This document shows positions 9,440 to 19,100 of a stretch of 64,000 nucleotides of DNA, piece by piece; position 1 is the stretch's first letter, and the number at the start of each line of letters is the position of its first letter. A model generated the notes under the pieces. That model was not told the DNA's origin, did no database searches, and was given only the letters and a program-made list of their open reading frames with translations. Made by a program: the position numbers and the translations under genes. Location: positions 239,056-303,055 of the forward strand of contig CANMVX010000001.1 in the NCBI GenBank assembly GCA_947501115.1. Reading direction: 5' to 3'. Origin of the DNA: Haliscomenobacteraceae bacterium (GTDB lineage: Bacteria > Bacteroidota > Bacteroidia > Chitinophagales > Saprospiraceae).

Positions 9440-11398
9440 ATGAGAATCTTGACTTTTTTTGTTTTTATACTGTTTCTTCCTTTTAATGCATCCGCGCAAC
9501 TTAGGTTGGCCTCCATATTTGGAGATAACATGGTGCTTCAGCGAAATAAACCTATTCTTTTTTGGGGCTTTAACGCTCCTGATACTATGGTTAAAATAAA
9601 GTTCGCCGACCAGGAAATGGAGGTTAAAACGAACACATCGGGTCGTTGGGATGCATCTTTTCCAGCCAGAAATATTGGTTCTCCGTTATCTTTATCTATT
9701 TCAGATAAAGATGAAGTCATTCAAGTTTCCGATATCTTGATGGGGGAGGTTTGGTTATGCTCAGGTCAGTCAAATATGGAATGGAAGTTAAGGCAATCTT
9801 TAGGTGGTGAAGAGGATATTAAGGTTGCCAATAACCCTTTAATCAGACATATTGAAGTACCTAAAACACTATCCTTTACTCCAAATACCGATTTTGAATC
9901 GAAAGGTTGGAAAATGGCACATCCTGAAAATGCAGGTAATTTTACAGCGGTGGGTTATTATTTTGCCAGAAAATTACAGCAAGACTTACTGGTTCCCATT
10001 GGGTTAATTCATTCCTCATGGGGTGGTACGCATGTGGAAACCTGGATAAGTCACTCAGGTTTACTTGAATCTGCTATTTTTAAGAAATACGCAGAAGAAA
10101 TGCCTAAAAGTTGGGCAGAGGATTCAGTTTTTTGGGAGAAAAAAACGCTGGCCATTTTTCATGGCAATGAAAATTATGATATCAATCAAATTGACTATAA
10201 ATCCTTTTATTCTCCTGAATTTAATGCAGAAAACTGGATGTCGAAGGATCCGACAGGACAATGGGATTGGAAAGGAATTTCTTCTTTCCGGGGAAATGCT
10301 TTTATTTATAGAAAAATAAATGTGGATAAAGCGCTCATTAGCCAGTTAGCAACTTTTAGATTTGGTAAAAATAGAAGTGTTTTCAAATTATATGTGAATG
10401 GTAAATTAGTACATCATGGTTTTTATGGAGATCAAATTCAATTTTCAATTCCCGCAAATACTTTCAAGGAAGGAGAAAATTCACTGCTAATTCATTTCGG
10501 TGAAAATAATCGGGTAACTTATGGCTATATGGGGTTTGATGGTCCTAAACAGGATTTTAGTCTGGATTTTCCAGCCGCTAAAATAGCGCTAATGGATAAA
10601 GAATGGAAGATTCATCCTGATTGGTCGGCAAAAAGAAGATACGAAAAATGGATGAATAATCAGGGTACTTTGTGTTTTAATGGGATGATTGCACCCATTC
10701 AGGGATTTCCAATGGCTGGGGTTATTTGGTATCAGGGTGAATCAAACGCTGGTCGGGCTAAAGAATATGAAATATCTTTCCCATTAATGATTCAGGATTG
10801 GCGGTCCAAATGGAAAGATGAATTTCCTTTTATTTTTGCCCAATTATCTAGTTATGGCCCTTTTAATGACAGTAATACCGGATCTCCTTGGGCTGAATTG
10901 AGAGAAGCCCAATTGAAAACCCTAACTTTACCAAAAACAGGAATGGCTGTTATAACTGATGTTGGTGATCCAAATGATATTCATCCATTAAATAAAAAGG
11001 ATGTTGGCATTAGAATGGCACTTTCAGCCGAAAAATTGGCCTATAACAAGGATATTGTTTACAGTGGGCCAATATTTGAAAAAATGGCGCAAATAAAAAA
11101 TAAGGCGGTTCTTACTTTTAAACATATAGGTTCAGGTTTAATCGCAAAGGACAAATATGGTTATCTGAAAGGATTTGAAGTGGCATCTTCAGATGGTGTT
11201 TTTTATTTTGCAAAAGCTGTTATCGTGGCTGATAAGGTGGAAGTATATCACCCAAATGGTTTAAATCCTGTCATGGTTCGATATGGTTGGTCTGATTCAC
11301 CCATTGAAGCAAATCTTTTTAATAAGGATGGTCTGCCTGCTTCTCCGTTCAGAACGGATAATTTACCTGGCAAAACAGCTCTCTCTCGCTTTTATTAA
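9440..11398 (+). CDS. Sialate O-acetylesterase-like SGNH esterase
   Basis: About 653 residues from the ATG at 9440; a TTG at 9410 would place ten residues before a good signal peptide (MRILTFFVFILFLPFNASAQ). The nucleophile serine is in CSGQSNMEW near residue 110, the second block is VIWYQGESNAG near 430, and the Asp-His pair is in DPNDIHPLN near 512. These are the SGNH blocks of the sialate 9-O-acetylesterase family, which in Bacteroidota also includes xylan and other polysaccharide acetylesterases. A jelly-roll-like insert (about 265-400) sits within the hydrolase fold, as is common here. It diverges from the GH5 gene by 51 bases, suggesting a shared control region and a common substrate. 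Confidence 0.88.
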   Translation: MRILTFFVFILFLPFNASAQLRLASIFGDNMVLQRNKPILFWGFNAPDTMVKIKFADQEMEVKTNTSGRWDASFPARNIGSPLSLSISDKDEVIQVSDILMGEVWLCSGQSNMEWKLRQSLGGEEDIKVANNPLIRHIEVPKTLSFTPNTDFESKGWKMAHPENAGNFTAVGYYFARKLQQDLLVPIGLIHSSWGGTHVETWISHSGLLESAIFKKYAEEMPKSWAEDSVFWEKKTLAIFHGNENYDINQIDYKSFYSPEFNAENWMSKDPTGQWDWKGISSFRGNAFIYRKINVDKALISQLATFRFGKNRSVFKLYVNGKLVHHGFYGDQIQFSIPANTFKEGENSLLIHFGENNRVTYGYMGFDGPKQDFSLDFPAAKIALMDKEWKIHPDWSAKRRYEKWMNNQGTLCFNGMIAPIQGFPMAGVIWYQGESNAGRAKEYEISFPLMIQDWRSKWKDEFPFIFAQLSSYGPFNDSNTGSPWAELREAQLKTLTLPKTGMAVITDVGDPNDIHPLNKKDVGIRMALSAEKLAYNKDIVYSGPIFEKMAQIKNKAVLTFKHIGSGLIAKDKYGYLKGFEVASSDGVFYFAKAVIVADKVEVYHPNGLNPVMVRYGWSDSPIEANLFNKDGLPASPFRTDNLPGKTALSRFY

Positions 11399-11414
11399 TT
11401 CTTAAATTAGTTTT

Positions 11415-12320
11415 ATGAAAAATAATCTTGTCTTTTTACTTAGCGTTTTATGCTTTTCTTTTTCTGCGCTAAATGCTTCTGTTGTCTCCCATTCTGCTCC
11501 TCCAAAATGGAAAATATTGATTATTGATGGGCAGAACAACCACAAATGGGCCATTACAACCCCCATTATGAAAGGGTATTTAGAAGAAACAGGTCTATTT
11601 ATGGTCGATGTGTTAACTGCACCTCCAAAAGATTCCTCATTAGATCAATTTATGCCTTCCTTTAAAGGATATGACGTAATTCTTTCCAATTACAATGGCA
11701 AATCGTGGCCAAGACAAACCGAACTGGCCTTAGAGAAATTTGTTGCTAAAGGTGGTGGGCTTGTAATAATACATGCGGCGGATAATTCATTTCCATATTG
11801 GAAAGCCTATAACGAAATGATTGGTTTAGGGGGTTGGGAGAAAAGGACGGAAAAGGACGGCCCTTACGTCTATTATAATGAAAAGGATGAGTTAATTAGG
11901 GATAATACACCGGGCCCTGGTGGACACCATGGAACACAACATGAATTTGTTATTAAGACAAGAATTGAGGAACACCCTATTATGAAAGGTCTTCCAATGG
12001 AATGGTTACATACTAAAGATGAATTATATGATTTGATGCGCGGACCAGCTATTAACATGAATATTCTGGCTACAGCTTATAGTTCAAAAGATCAAAAGGG
12101 AACAGGAAGACATGAACCCAGCGTTTTGACACTAAATTATGGGAAGGGAAAAATTTTCCATAATATGATGGGTCATGAGGATTATTCTATGCATTGTGTT
12201 GGATTCATTACTTTGTTACAAAGAGGCACAGAATGGGTGGCCTCAGGTAAGGTTACTCAAGCAGTACCTTCAAATTTCCCAACCAAAGAAAAGAGTTCAA
12301 GCAGACAATCGCAGAAATAG
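11415..12320 (+). CDS. Secreted ThuA domain protein
   Basis: 301 residues with a signal peptide (about 1-21). The body has the glutamine-amidotransferase-like ThuA fold: ILIIDGQNNHKWAITTPIM at the start, VILSNYNGKSWP, GGGLVIIHAADNSFPYW, then EHPIMKGLPMEWLHTKDELYD and GKGKIFHNMMGHEDYSM. ThuA proteins are linked to trehalose and other sugar use, and the fold is often found in secreted polysaccharide-degrading systems of Bacteroidota; no reaction is proven. It lies 16 bases after the esterase gene on the same strand and is probably in its operon. Confidence 0.86.
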   Translation: MKNNLVFLLSVLCFSFSALNASVVSHSAPPKWKILIIDGQNNHKWAITTPIMKGYLEETGLFMVDVLTAPPKDSSLDQFMPSFKGYDVILSNYNGKSWPRQTELALEKFVAKGGGLVIIHAADNSFPYWKAYNEMIGLGGWEKRTEKDGPYVYYNEKDELIRDNTPGPGGHHGTQHEFVIKTRIEEHPIMKGLPMEWLHTKDELYDLMRGPAINMNILATAYSSKDQKGTGRHEPSVLTLNYGKGKIFHNMMGHEDYSMHCVGFITLLQRGTEWVASGKVTQAVPSNFPTKEKSSSRQSQK

Positions 12321-12334
12321 TCTCTTATTCAACT

Positions 12335-12388
12335 TCATTCGTCCAATTTCTTGATGTAACAGAATGAATCAGGGAATTGGACGAATGA
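12335..12388. terminator. 14-bp inverted repeat between convergent genes (possible bidirectional terminator)
   Basis: A 14-base arm at 12335-12348 (core CATTCGTCCAATT) is perfectly complementary to 12375-12388, with 26 bases between. The right arm overlaps the last codons of the acetyltransferase gene. It sits exactly where the ThuA and acetyltransferase transcripts converge, but neither side has a long T run, so termination is inferred. Confidence 0.45.
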
Positions 12389-12950
12389 TTTTACAAGGAT
12401 TTCCAAAAGCAAGCATGTTATCTGGAATATCTTTTGTAACTACACTTCCAGCACCAATCGTGACATTATTACCAATGGTTATGCCGGGTAAAACAACCGT
12501 ATTGCCACCAATCCAGCAATTATCCCCAATATGAATTGGTTTTGAAAAAGTCTTATAACTTGTTTTTAGATTTTCATTTGAAGTGATTAATCTTTCCCTT
12601 GCACTTAGGGGATGACTGGCAGTCAATAATTGGACACCGGGACCGATTAAGCCATTTTTCCCGATTTTTATGATATTATTATCCAGAAAAATAGCATTTA
12701 CATTAATGAAAGTACCTTCGTCAATAAAAATATGTTCTCCATAATCACAAAAAAATGGGGTTTCAATCCATACATTATCTCCAATGCTACCCAATAATAA
12801 AGTAAATAACTCATTTCGTTGTTCAGCATCAATGGGAGTTGAATTATTTAGGTTTGCCAATAATTTTCTTGCATCATAATATCGTTCCAATAATTCAGGA
12901 TCCCTGGAATTATATGTTAAGCCGGCTAACATTTTTTCCTTCTCAGACAT
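12369..12950 (-). CDS. Hexapeptide sugar O-acetyltransferase (maltose/galactoside acetyltransferase type)
   Basis: 193 residues. The N-terminal helical cap [20 protein letters not shown] is the typical Mac domain of maltose and galactoside acetyltransferases. It is followed by left-handed beta-helix hexapeptide turns ([51 protein letters not shown]). The catalytic His lies in [13 protein letters not shown]. The reaction is acetyl-CoA-dependent acetylation of a sugar hydroxyl in the cytoplasm. It overlaps the upstream oxidoreductase gene by 8 nt, so the two are translationally coupled. Confidence 0.9.
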   Translation of the reverse strand: MSEKEKMLAGLTYNSRDPELLERYYDARKLLANLNNSTPIDAEQRNELFTLLLGSIGDNVWIETPFFCDYGEHIFIDEGTFINVNAIFLDNNIIKIGKNGLIGPGVQLLTASHPLSARERLITSNENLKTSYKTFSKPIHIGDNCWIGGNTVVLPGITIGNNVTIGAGSVVTKDIPDNMLAFGNPCKIIRPIP

Positions 12951-13959
12951 TTGCCTTTGATTTAACGGAAGAAAGAATGTTTATTTGATCCAGAATATGG
13001 GATTTTTCAATTAAATAGGGTTTATTATCGAGAATCACAGAGGCAATATGATTAAATAGCAAATTCCAATTACCAACTTTCGATTCAATTTCGCCTTTAA
13101 AAACATAGTATCCATTATCTACATTTAATCGGGCATTATATTTATGTTCTTCCATGCCAAAACCCTTCATGCCTGGCATAAGTCCAATTTTCAAATGATC
13201 CTCTTGCTGGTCAATACCATATTTTACAAAAGAACCATTTTCACCATGTATAATATATCTCGGTGTCTCCTCCCGCATAAACATATTAGAGGATAGATAA
13301 ACCTGCGTTCTTCCGTATCCTAAATGAACATCGAAAGCATCATCAATAATGGACGCATTTCTTTGAATGTAGGTTTTACCCCAAAATTCATTTGGCGTAC
13401 CAAATAATGAAAGCGCCTGGTCTATAATATGAGGGCCTAAACCATAGAGAATACCACTAGATGGGGTAATTTCCTCTTTCCATTTTTTAACACTCAATTG
13501 TGTTGAAAGTCGGTTATAATGAGCTTCATACCGTATGATTTTACCTAAAACACCACTATCAATAACGGCTTTGACGGTTTGAAAATCACTATCAAACCGA
13601 CGATTTTGAAATACGAAAATCTTTTTATTCTTTTGTTCTGCCAGATTGAAAAGTATTTCTGCTTCCTTAACGGTTGAGGTGAATGGTTTTTCAACCAGTA
13701 TATGTTTACCCGCTTCAAGTGCCATTTTTGCATAATTAAAATGGGTGTCATCAGGTGAAGTAATACTCACCAAATCTATTTCCTTGTCGGCAATTGCTTC
13801 TTCAATACTCAACGTATGAATACAATGAGGAAAACGAACACAGGGATCCTGATTCTTTGTTACAATGCGTCGAATATTAAATGCAGTATTATAATCAAAA
13901 AATGGGGCTTGAAGCGTTTGCCCGGAGAGTCCGTAACCAATAATAGCGACTTGTATCAT
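12943..13959 (-). CDS. Gfo/Idh/MocA family oxidoreductase
   Basis: 338 residues. The Rossmann N-terminus begins [18 protein letters not shown], and the family EKP signature is present in [18 protein letters not shown] near residue 95. The C-terminal alpha/beta domain holds a [13 protein letters not shown] segment with the usual catalytic-region His. These enzymes are NAD(P)-dependent dehydrogenases of sugars, inositols and related compounds; this one resembles YdgJ/YhhX-like members. It is the first gene of a two-gene operon with the sugar acetyltransferase. The substrate is unknown. Confidence 0.87.
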   Translation of the reverse strand: MIQVAIIGYGLSGQTLQAPFFDYNTAFNIRRIVTKNQDPCVRFPHCIHTLSIEEAIADKEIDLVSITSPDDTHFNYAKMALEAGKHILVEKPFTSTVKEAEILFNLAEQKNKKIFVFQNRRFDSDFQTVKAVIDSGVLGKIIRYEAHYNRLSTQLSVKKWKEEITPSSGILYGLGPHIIDQALSLFGTPNEFWGKTYIQRNASIIDDAFDVHLGYGRTQVYLSSNMFMREETPRYIIHGENGSFVKYGIDQQEDHLKIGLMPGMKGFGMEEHKYNARLNVDNGYYVFKGEIESKVGNWNLLFNHIASVILDNKPYLIEKSHILDQINILSSVKSKANV

Positions 13960-14048
13960 AAGGATTAATTTTCAGTTTGCTCAAAGTTATCGAAAAGATT
14001 ATAAAGATTAATCCGTAATTTAGTCAATGAACCTTAAACTTAATAAAA

Positions 14049-14783
14049 ATGAATACAATGAAATTATTTTTCAATCTGCTATTATTAACTGTTTTTTTTA
14101 ATCCCAACACTTTGACTGGACAATGGGTCAATGGTGTTTATGAAAAAACGGAGAAGAATGACACCTCAACGCAAACGTCAAGATTAATAATAAAAGATTC
14201 CTATTTTATTCTTACAATATTTAATTCCGCTCCTGCTTCTTTTAATTATACGGTAGGAGGTATTTTAACAACAGAAGGTAAGAATTTCACAGTGAACCTT
14301 GAATTTAATTCCGCGATAGCGATGGATTCACTTAAAACATTAAAAGGAACTTTTCAACTGAAAGGGAATCGTTGTATGGTTATTTTTGATAACGGGAAAA
14401 AACTTGATTTAGAAAAAGTAACAAAGGAAGATCAAAACTTTGAAGGCGCCTTTTTAATGGCTGGCAGGGTAACAGATCAGGGGGAGAGTAGAAGGAGAAT
14501 TGATGTTCCAAGAATTACGATGAAAATGTTGTTAGATGGACACTTTCAATGGATAGCTTTCAATAAAGAGACTTTTGAATTTAGTGGTACAGGAGGCGGC
14601 AAATATATAGCTGATAATACAGGTGCTTACATAGAGCAAATCGAATTTTTTTCAAGAAATTCAGGCAGAGTAGGGGCAAAACTTCCGTTTAAATATAATA
14701 TTAAGGGAAATGATTGGTTCCATCAGGGAAATTCCAGCAATGGAGAACCTATGCATGAAATATGGACTATAAGACCAGAGTAG
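14049..14783 (+). CDS. Secreted or outer-membrane protein of unknown function
   Basis: 244 residues with a signal peptide (about 1-24, ending LTGQ). The rest is rich in beta strands with short turns and no cysteines in the mature part, giving a lipocalin-like impression: an opening WVNGVYEK strand, a middle LKGTFQLKGNRCMVIFDNG region and a C-terminal half with FEFSGTGGGKYIADNTGAY and KYNIKGNDWFHQG. I recognise it only as a short secreted protein type seen in Bacteroidota genomes. It diverges from the oxidoreductase gene and ends at a hairpin shared with porV. An ATG at 14058 is an alternative start. Confidence 0.6.
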   Translation: MNTMKLFFNLLLLTVFFNPNTLTGQWVNGVYEKTEKNDTSTQTSRLIIKDSYFILTIFNSAPASFNYTVGGILTTEGKNFTVNLEFNSAIAMDSLKTLKGTFQLKGNRCMVIFDNGKKLDLEKVTKEDQNFEGAFLMAGRVTDQGESRRRIDVPRITMKMLLDGHFQWIAFNKETFEFSGTGGGKYIADNTGAYIEQIEFFSRNSGRVGAKLPFKYNIKGNDWFHQGNSSNGEPMHEIWTIRPE

Positions 14784-14801
14784 TTAGTGATAGAAACAAA
14801 A

Positions 14802-14838
14802 AAGGCTGAGCTAAAATTTCAGCACAGCCTTCTTTTGT
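14802..14838. terminator. Bidirectional terminator between convergent genes
   Basis: AAGGCTG at 14802-14808 pairs with CAGCCTT at 14825-14831, with a second partly paired inner helix. The plus strand continues into TCTTTTGTT. The minus strand continues into a run of six T and then GTTTC, so it can serve both the unknown secreted protein and porV. Confidence 0.8.
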
Positions 14839-14853
14839 TATAAACAAAATAAA

Positions 14854-16062
14854 TTATTCTGTAGGATTTCCGTTGAAATTAAAAAGCATAGAAAATCTTA
14901 GCGTATTATCTAAAGGATTTCTTCTACTTGTGGTAGGCACTAAATAAGAGAAATTCAGACCAAATAGATTGTATTTAAGACCTAAACCTACGGTAAAAAA
15001 TTTACGATTACCTTTCTGTCTGTGTTCAGAAAAATATCCAGCTCTGATAGCAAATTGTTTATCGTACCAGTATTCCGTTCCTACGGAATAAGTAAATTCT
15101 TTAATTTCTTCACTTAATCCCTCTGGAGCATCGGCCCAGGAGGAGAAAATGGCGCTAACCGGAGAAACATCTTTATAGTCCGCTCTGCCATCTTTGTCCT
15201 GATCACAATCTAAGCCCTGACAAGGCGTAGGTACTAACATTTTATTAATATCAGTGGTAAATGTAAGGGAGTTGTGGGTATCAAAGTTAATGGTCCATGC
15301 TCCTCCCAATCCAAAATTCGCTGGCAAAAAGTCCCTGAATAATGAGTTTGTATAAGTTATTTTAGAACCGATATTGGTGATAGCAAGACCTATGGTTAAA
15401 TCAGATTCACCTTTACTCACCTTAATAGGGGTTTTGTAAGTCATTGAGAAGTCTGCTGCTCCTGCTATACCTGGTTCTATAACTTCGCCATTTACAATAT
15501 TACCCGCAGCAAGATTGGAGTATATAAATTTACCTGTAACAGCAGCGGAAAGTTTTTCACTTAATTTTCTGGCATAAGCGCCCGATATTTCAAATTCATT
15601 GGGTCTTCCCGTATTCAATGGTGTGCCATTGGGGTCGGTAAATTGAATACTTCCTAATGAAAAATATCTTAATCCAAATCCAACGGTTTGTAAATCATTT
15701 ATTTTCTTGAAACCAGTGAGGTATGCAAGGTAAACATCATTTAAACCTATTGAGCGTAACCACGGGGTGTATGTCGCAGCTAATCCTAAGGACTGATCTG
15801 AAAACACTAATTTTGATGCGTTGAAATGCATGGCATTTGGATCAGCAGATACGGCAATACCTGCATCGCCCATTGCCCCGGAACGTGCATCAGAAATAAT
15901 TCTTAAAAAAGGAACGGCAGACACCACTGTGTTTGTACATGGCGTACCGTCAAGATTATAATATCTGCCATCTTCGCCTTGATAACACTGTGCATTAACG
16001 AGTTGAATGCTAGACAGCGTGAGACCGAGGATGACACCTCCTAGTTGGAAAAAATGCTTCAT
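14854..16062 (-). CDS. porV: Type IX secretion outer-membrane shuttle protein PorV
   Basis: 402 residues, signal peptide about 1-24 ending NAQ. The conserved PorV opening follows: VPFLRIISDARSGAMGDAGIAVSADPNAMHFN. FadL-like barrel strands run to the end, and the chain finishes with aromatic strands (GLNFSYLVPTTSRRNPLDNTLRFSMLFNFN). PorV carries T9SS cargo from the Sov/SprA pore to the PorU sortase on the outer membrane. A short extra N-terminal segment with paired cysteines (CYQGEDGRYYNLDGTPC) precedes the conserved part. It follows porU on the same strand, the standard arrangement, with its own -7 box in the 115-base gap. Confidence 0.95.
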   Translation of the reverse strand: MKHFFQLGGVILGLTLSSIQLVNAQCYQGEDGRYYNLDGTPCTNTVVSAVPFLRIISDARSGAMGDAGIAVSADPNAMHFNASKLVFSDQSLGLAATYTPWLRSIGLNDVYLAYLTGFKKINDLQTVGFGLRYFSLGSIQFTDPNGTPLNTGRPNEFEISGAYARKLSEKLSAAVTGKFIYSNLAAGNIVNGEVIEPGIAGAADFSMTYKTPIKVSKGESDLTIGLAITNIGSKITYTNSLFRDFLPANFGLGGAWTINFDTHNSLTFTTDINKMLVPTPCQGLDCDQDKDGRADYKDVSPVSAIFSSWADAPEGLSEEIKEFTYSVGTEYWYDKQFAIRAGYFSEHRQKGNRKFFTVGLGLKYNLFGLNFSYLVPTTSRRNPLDNTLRFSMLFNFNGNPTE

Positions 16063-16091
16063 GTTTGAGAATCAGTTTTAGCTTATTAAAG

Positions 16092-16099
16092 CAAATATA
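16092..16099 (-). promoter_or_regulatory. -7 box for porV
   Basis: On the minus strand the sequence reads TATATTTG, a full match to TAnnTTTG, about 30 bases before the porV start codon. A -33 element at good spacing was not found. Confidence 0.45.
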
Positions 16100-16177
16100 A
16101 TATATTTTTATTATTTGTTTGGATTAACATCAAAATGTTTGCCAAACTCACAATAATATGACGAAATAAAAAACTTT

Positions 16178-19100
16178 TTATTTTAGAATAACCAATTTTT
16201 CGAATTTACTTTCTCCCAAAATGGGTTGGCTTGTATTGTTACCTGTCGAAACAGTGATACGGTATAAATAAATGCCACGAGCCAATGGGTCTCCAAATTC
16301 GTCGTTTCCATCCCATGAAATGCAATCTCCAGGTTGTAAAGTTTCCGCACCTGTCCATAATGCCTCAATGGATTTTACTTTTTGACCTGTAATGGTATAA
16401 ATATCAACTTTTACATCAAGAGGAATATTCCCCAGGCTATGATTAAATTGAAAACAGGTTCTATCCGTAAATGGATTAGGGTAATTTAATACATTTTTTA
16501 AAGCAATACTTGCTGAATTACTTACTATAAATTGTAAGGTTTCTTCGGTGGCATTATTGGCAACATCCCATGCTTTTAAAGAGAGTTTATGAGAACCTTC
16601 ACTTAATTTTTTAAATGGAAAACGCACTTCCCCTTGATTTGGAGCATCCAAAACGCCTGTATAAAAATCATTTAAAACGTAAATTTCTTTGCTATTATCG
16701 TCTAAAATGGCTTCGATATCGTGTCCAATACTATTTCCAACTACATTAATACCATTTTCGTCCATTAAATGTACGATGAGGACTGGATCAGGGTGTGTAA
16801 GTCCTCCGTCTACAAAAGAGGTGCTATTTAAAAAAAGATCAATTTCCGGTCCTTTATTATCTGTAATGGTGTTGGTGGAATTACCTCCAATAAAAAACCT
16901 GTTAAAGTAACCGGCTGCATCTTCCATTTTATTTTCTGATAGGGAATAATAACTGATTTTTCCATTACCAACTTGATAATTAATGTCTTTTGGCACAATG
17001 AAAGAAAAACTGAACTTACCTTTGGTTACGGAAGCATTTCCTGAAAAAATGATATTCTTTTGCGTCAGGTATTCTACTTCATAACTACCATTATCCTGAG
17101 CTAAAGTTTTGGTTAACGTTGCTTTATCTAAAACACTTGGTTTAATAAACCCATTGAAATCTTCAATAATATTTTCTCTGTCATCTACAATTACTCCAGT
17201 TATCTGTACTCTTGATAAAGCTCCTAAGGTATCAGGTTTATAATCGGCGTTTATGGTCTGACTGTTTATGCTGGTTGTATTGACTTTTCTTAAGGGAATG
17301 GCTAATTTTTGTGAAGGATCCCCAATTAGGGTATATTTTCTCGAGTTAATAGTGATAAATGAACCACTTAAATTGTTTTTTGCTTCTTTTAAGGCTGCAC
17401 CAATGGTTGAAATACCACCGTTTCTTCTTTTAAATAAAGATTGAAGTGTTTGGTCTGTCAATTCTGCATTTTGGTTGGCAAATACGGCTCGGGTGGTTGT
17501 TAGTAAACCAATAGCACCTCCATTTGGATTTAAAAACGCTTCCTCTCCGGCTGAGACAAATGCTGGGTCATCATAAGCTGTAAATGAACAAGTTGCCGTT
17601 ATAAATAGAGGCATTTTAAATCTGTTTTGCCAGTTTAATATATCAGGAATAGATAATACCCTTTCCTGAGCCCAACCCTTAGGGCTTCCATGTCCCAAAT
17701 AGGTTACCGTTAATGCACCACGGAAAATGGATTGATTGATACTCTCTGTTACTTCTGGAAATCGGTTACCTCCCGAAGTAGAAACTTGAGTGTAAGCATC
17801 CAAAAATATTTTTTCCATATTTAAGGAAGGTTGTTGTCGCTGTACTTTATCTGCTATTTCATTCGCATCGGCAAGATGTAAATTGCCGTCTTCATCATCG
17901 GCAACAAAAACCATTCTATTTCTCCATTGATCAAAAGCCTCGGGTTGTTTGTCGTATCTGATTAATTTATCTACAATCAATTCAGCTTCTTGTAAAGAAC
18001 TAATGGGTAGCCTTCCAACACTGACAAGGAGTCGTCCTGTCAAAGGATCTGCATTATCAGTTGTTTCTAAAATACCGAAATAGTCATCAGATGGAAACGC
18101 ATATAACGGGTTATAAGCATCTCTTTGAAAAGTGGGAATAAAATTATTACCTAATTTATTTATGTTTTTATGATCATAAGACCCATCGCCCATGAGTAAT
18201 ATATACTGTAATTGATTTCCCCTTTGGTAAATCATTCTTGCAAAGTTACGAATAGCTGTTGGATCGGGTTTCCCACTACTGAATTCATTATAAATAGCTT
18301 CAACTGTGTGCACGGAAACCTTTAAATTACTATGTTTTATTCGATGTTCAGCAAGTCGGGTGGCTGCTTTTTCAAAGGCTGAAGGACAAATAATTACCAT
18401 GTCAACTGAAGTTGAGGCATGAATATTTTGATTGGCGATTTTGGAAATAAAAACGGGTATGGGTAAAGTGTTGTCAGGTTTAAATGCAACAAATTTCTTT
18501 AACTTCCCACCTGATGTATAGGAAAATTTCAAAGTGCCATTGCTTATATTTCCTTCTACAGCAGATATGTCAAAGGCTTTGGAAATATCCCAGATTTGAA
18601 AATCAGAGGTTGTATTTTCTATACTAAATCCGGAAATATTTTCTTTTAGCGAATTCCAGTCACTTAAATAAAGAGGGGTATTATTCCAGCGATTGATGCA
18701 ACGGGTGTTAATTTCAACAAAATCGAGCCAACCCTGGCTCCCATCGGAAGGTCCATTAGGGAACGGATAGTTAATAGTCAAATTAATCCTTTCATCACTC
18801 ACATTAATTACGCCATTTAGTTCTGCCAGACGAACATAGTCTTCAATATTAGCAAATTCACCATCCAGCCTGCTCACAGGTTGAGCCATGTTGCTGCGTA
18901 ATGTTTTATCATTTATGGTAAGGTTAAAACTTGAAGATTCTAAAGAACGCACTACCATTGCGGCATTTACCTTCGTTGGAAAGGTTGGAATGATTCCAGG
19001 AAAAGTAAAAACATTATTATACTTGTATTCCCTGACATTTTTAAATAAGTCGCCATACCATTCATTTCCTGAACCTTCAGCAGATTCCCATGCTTCCAAA

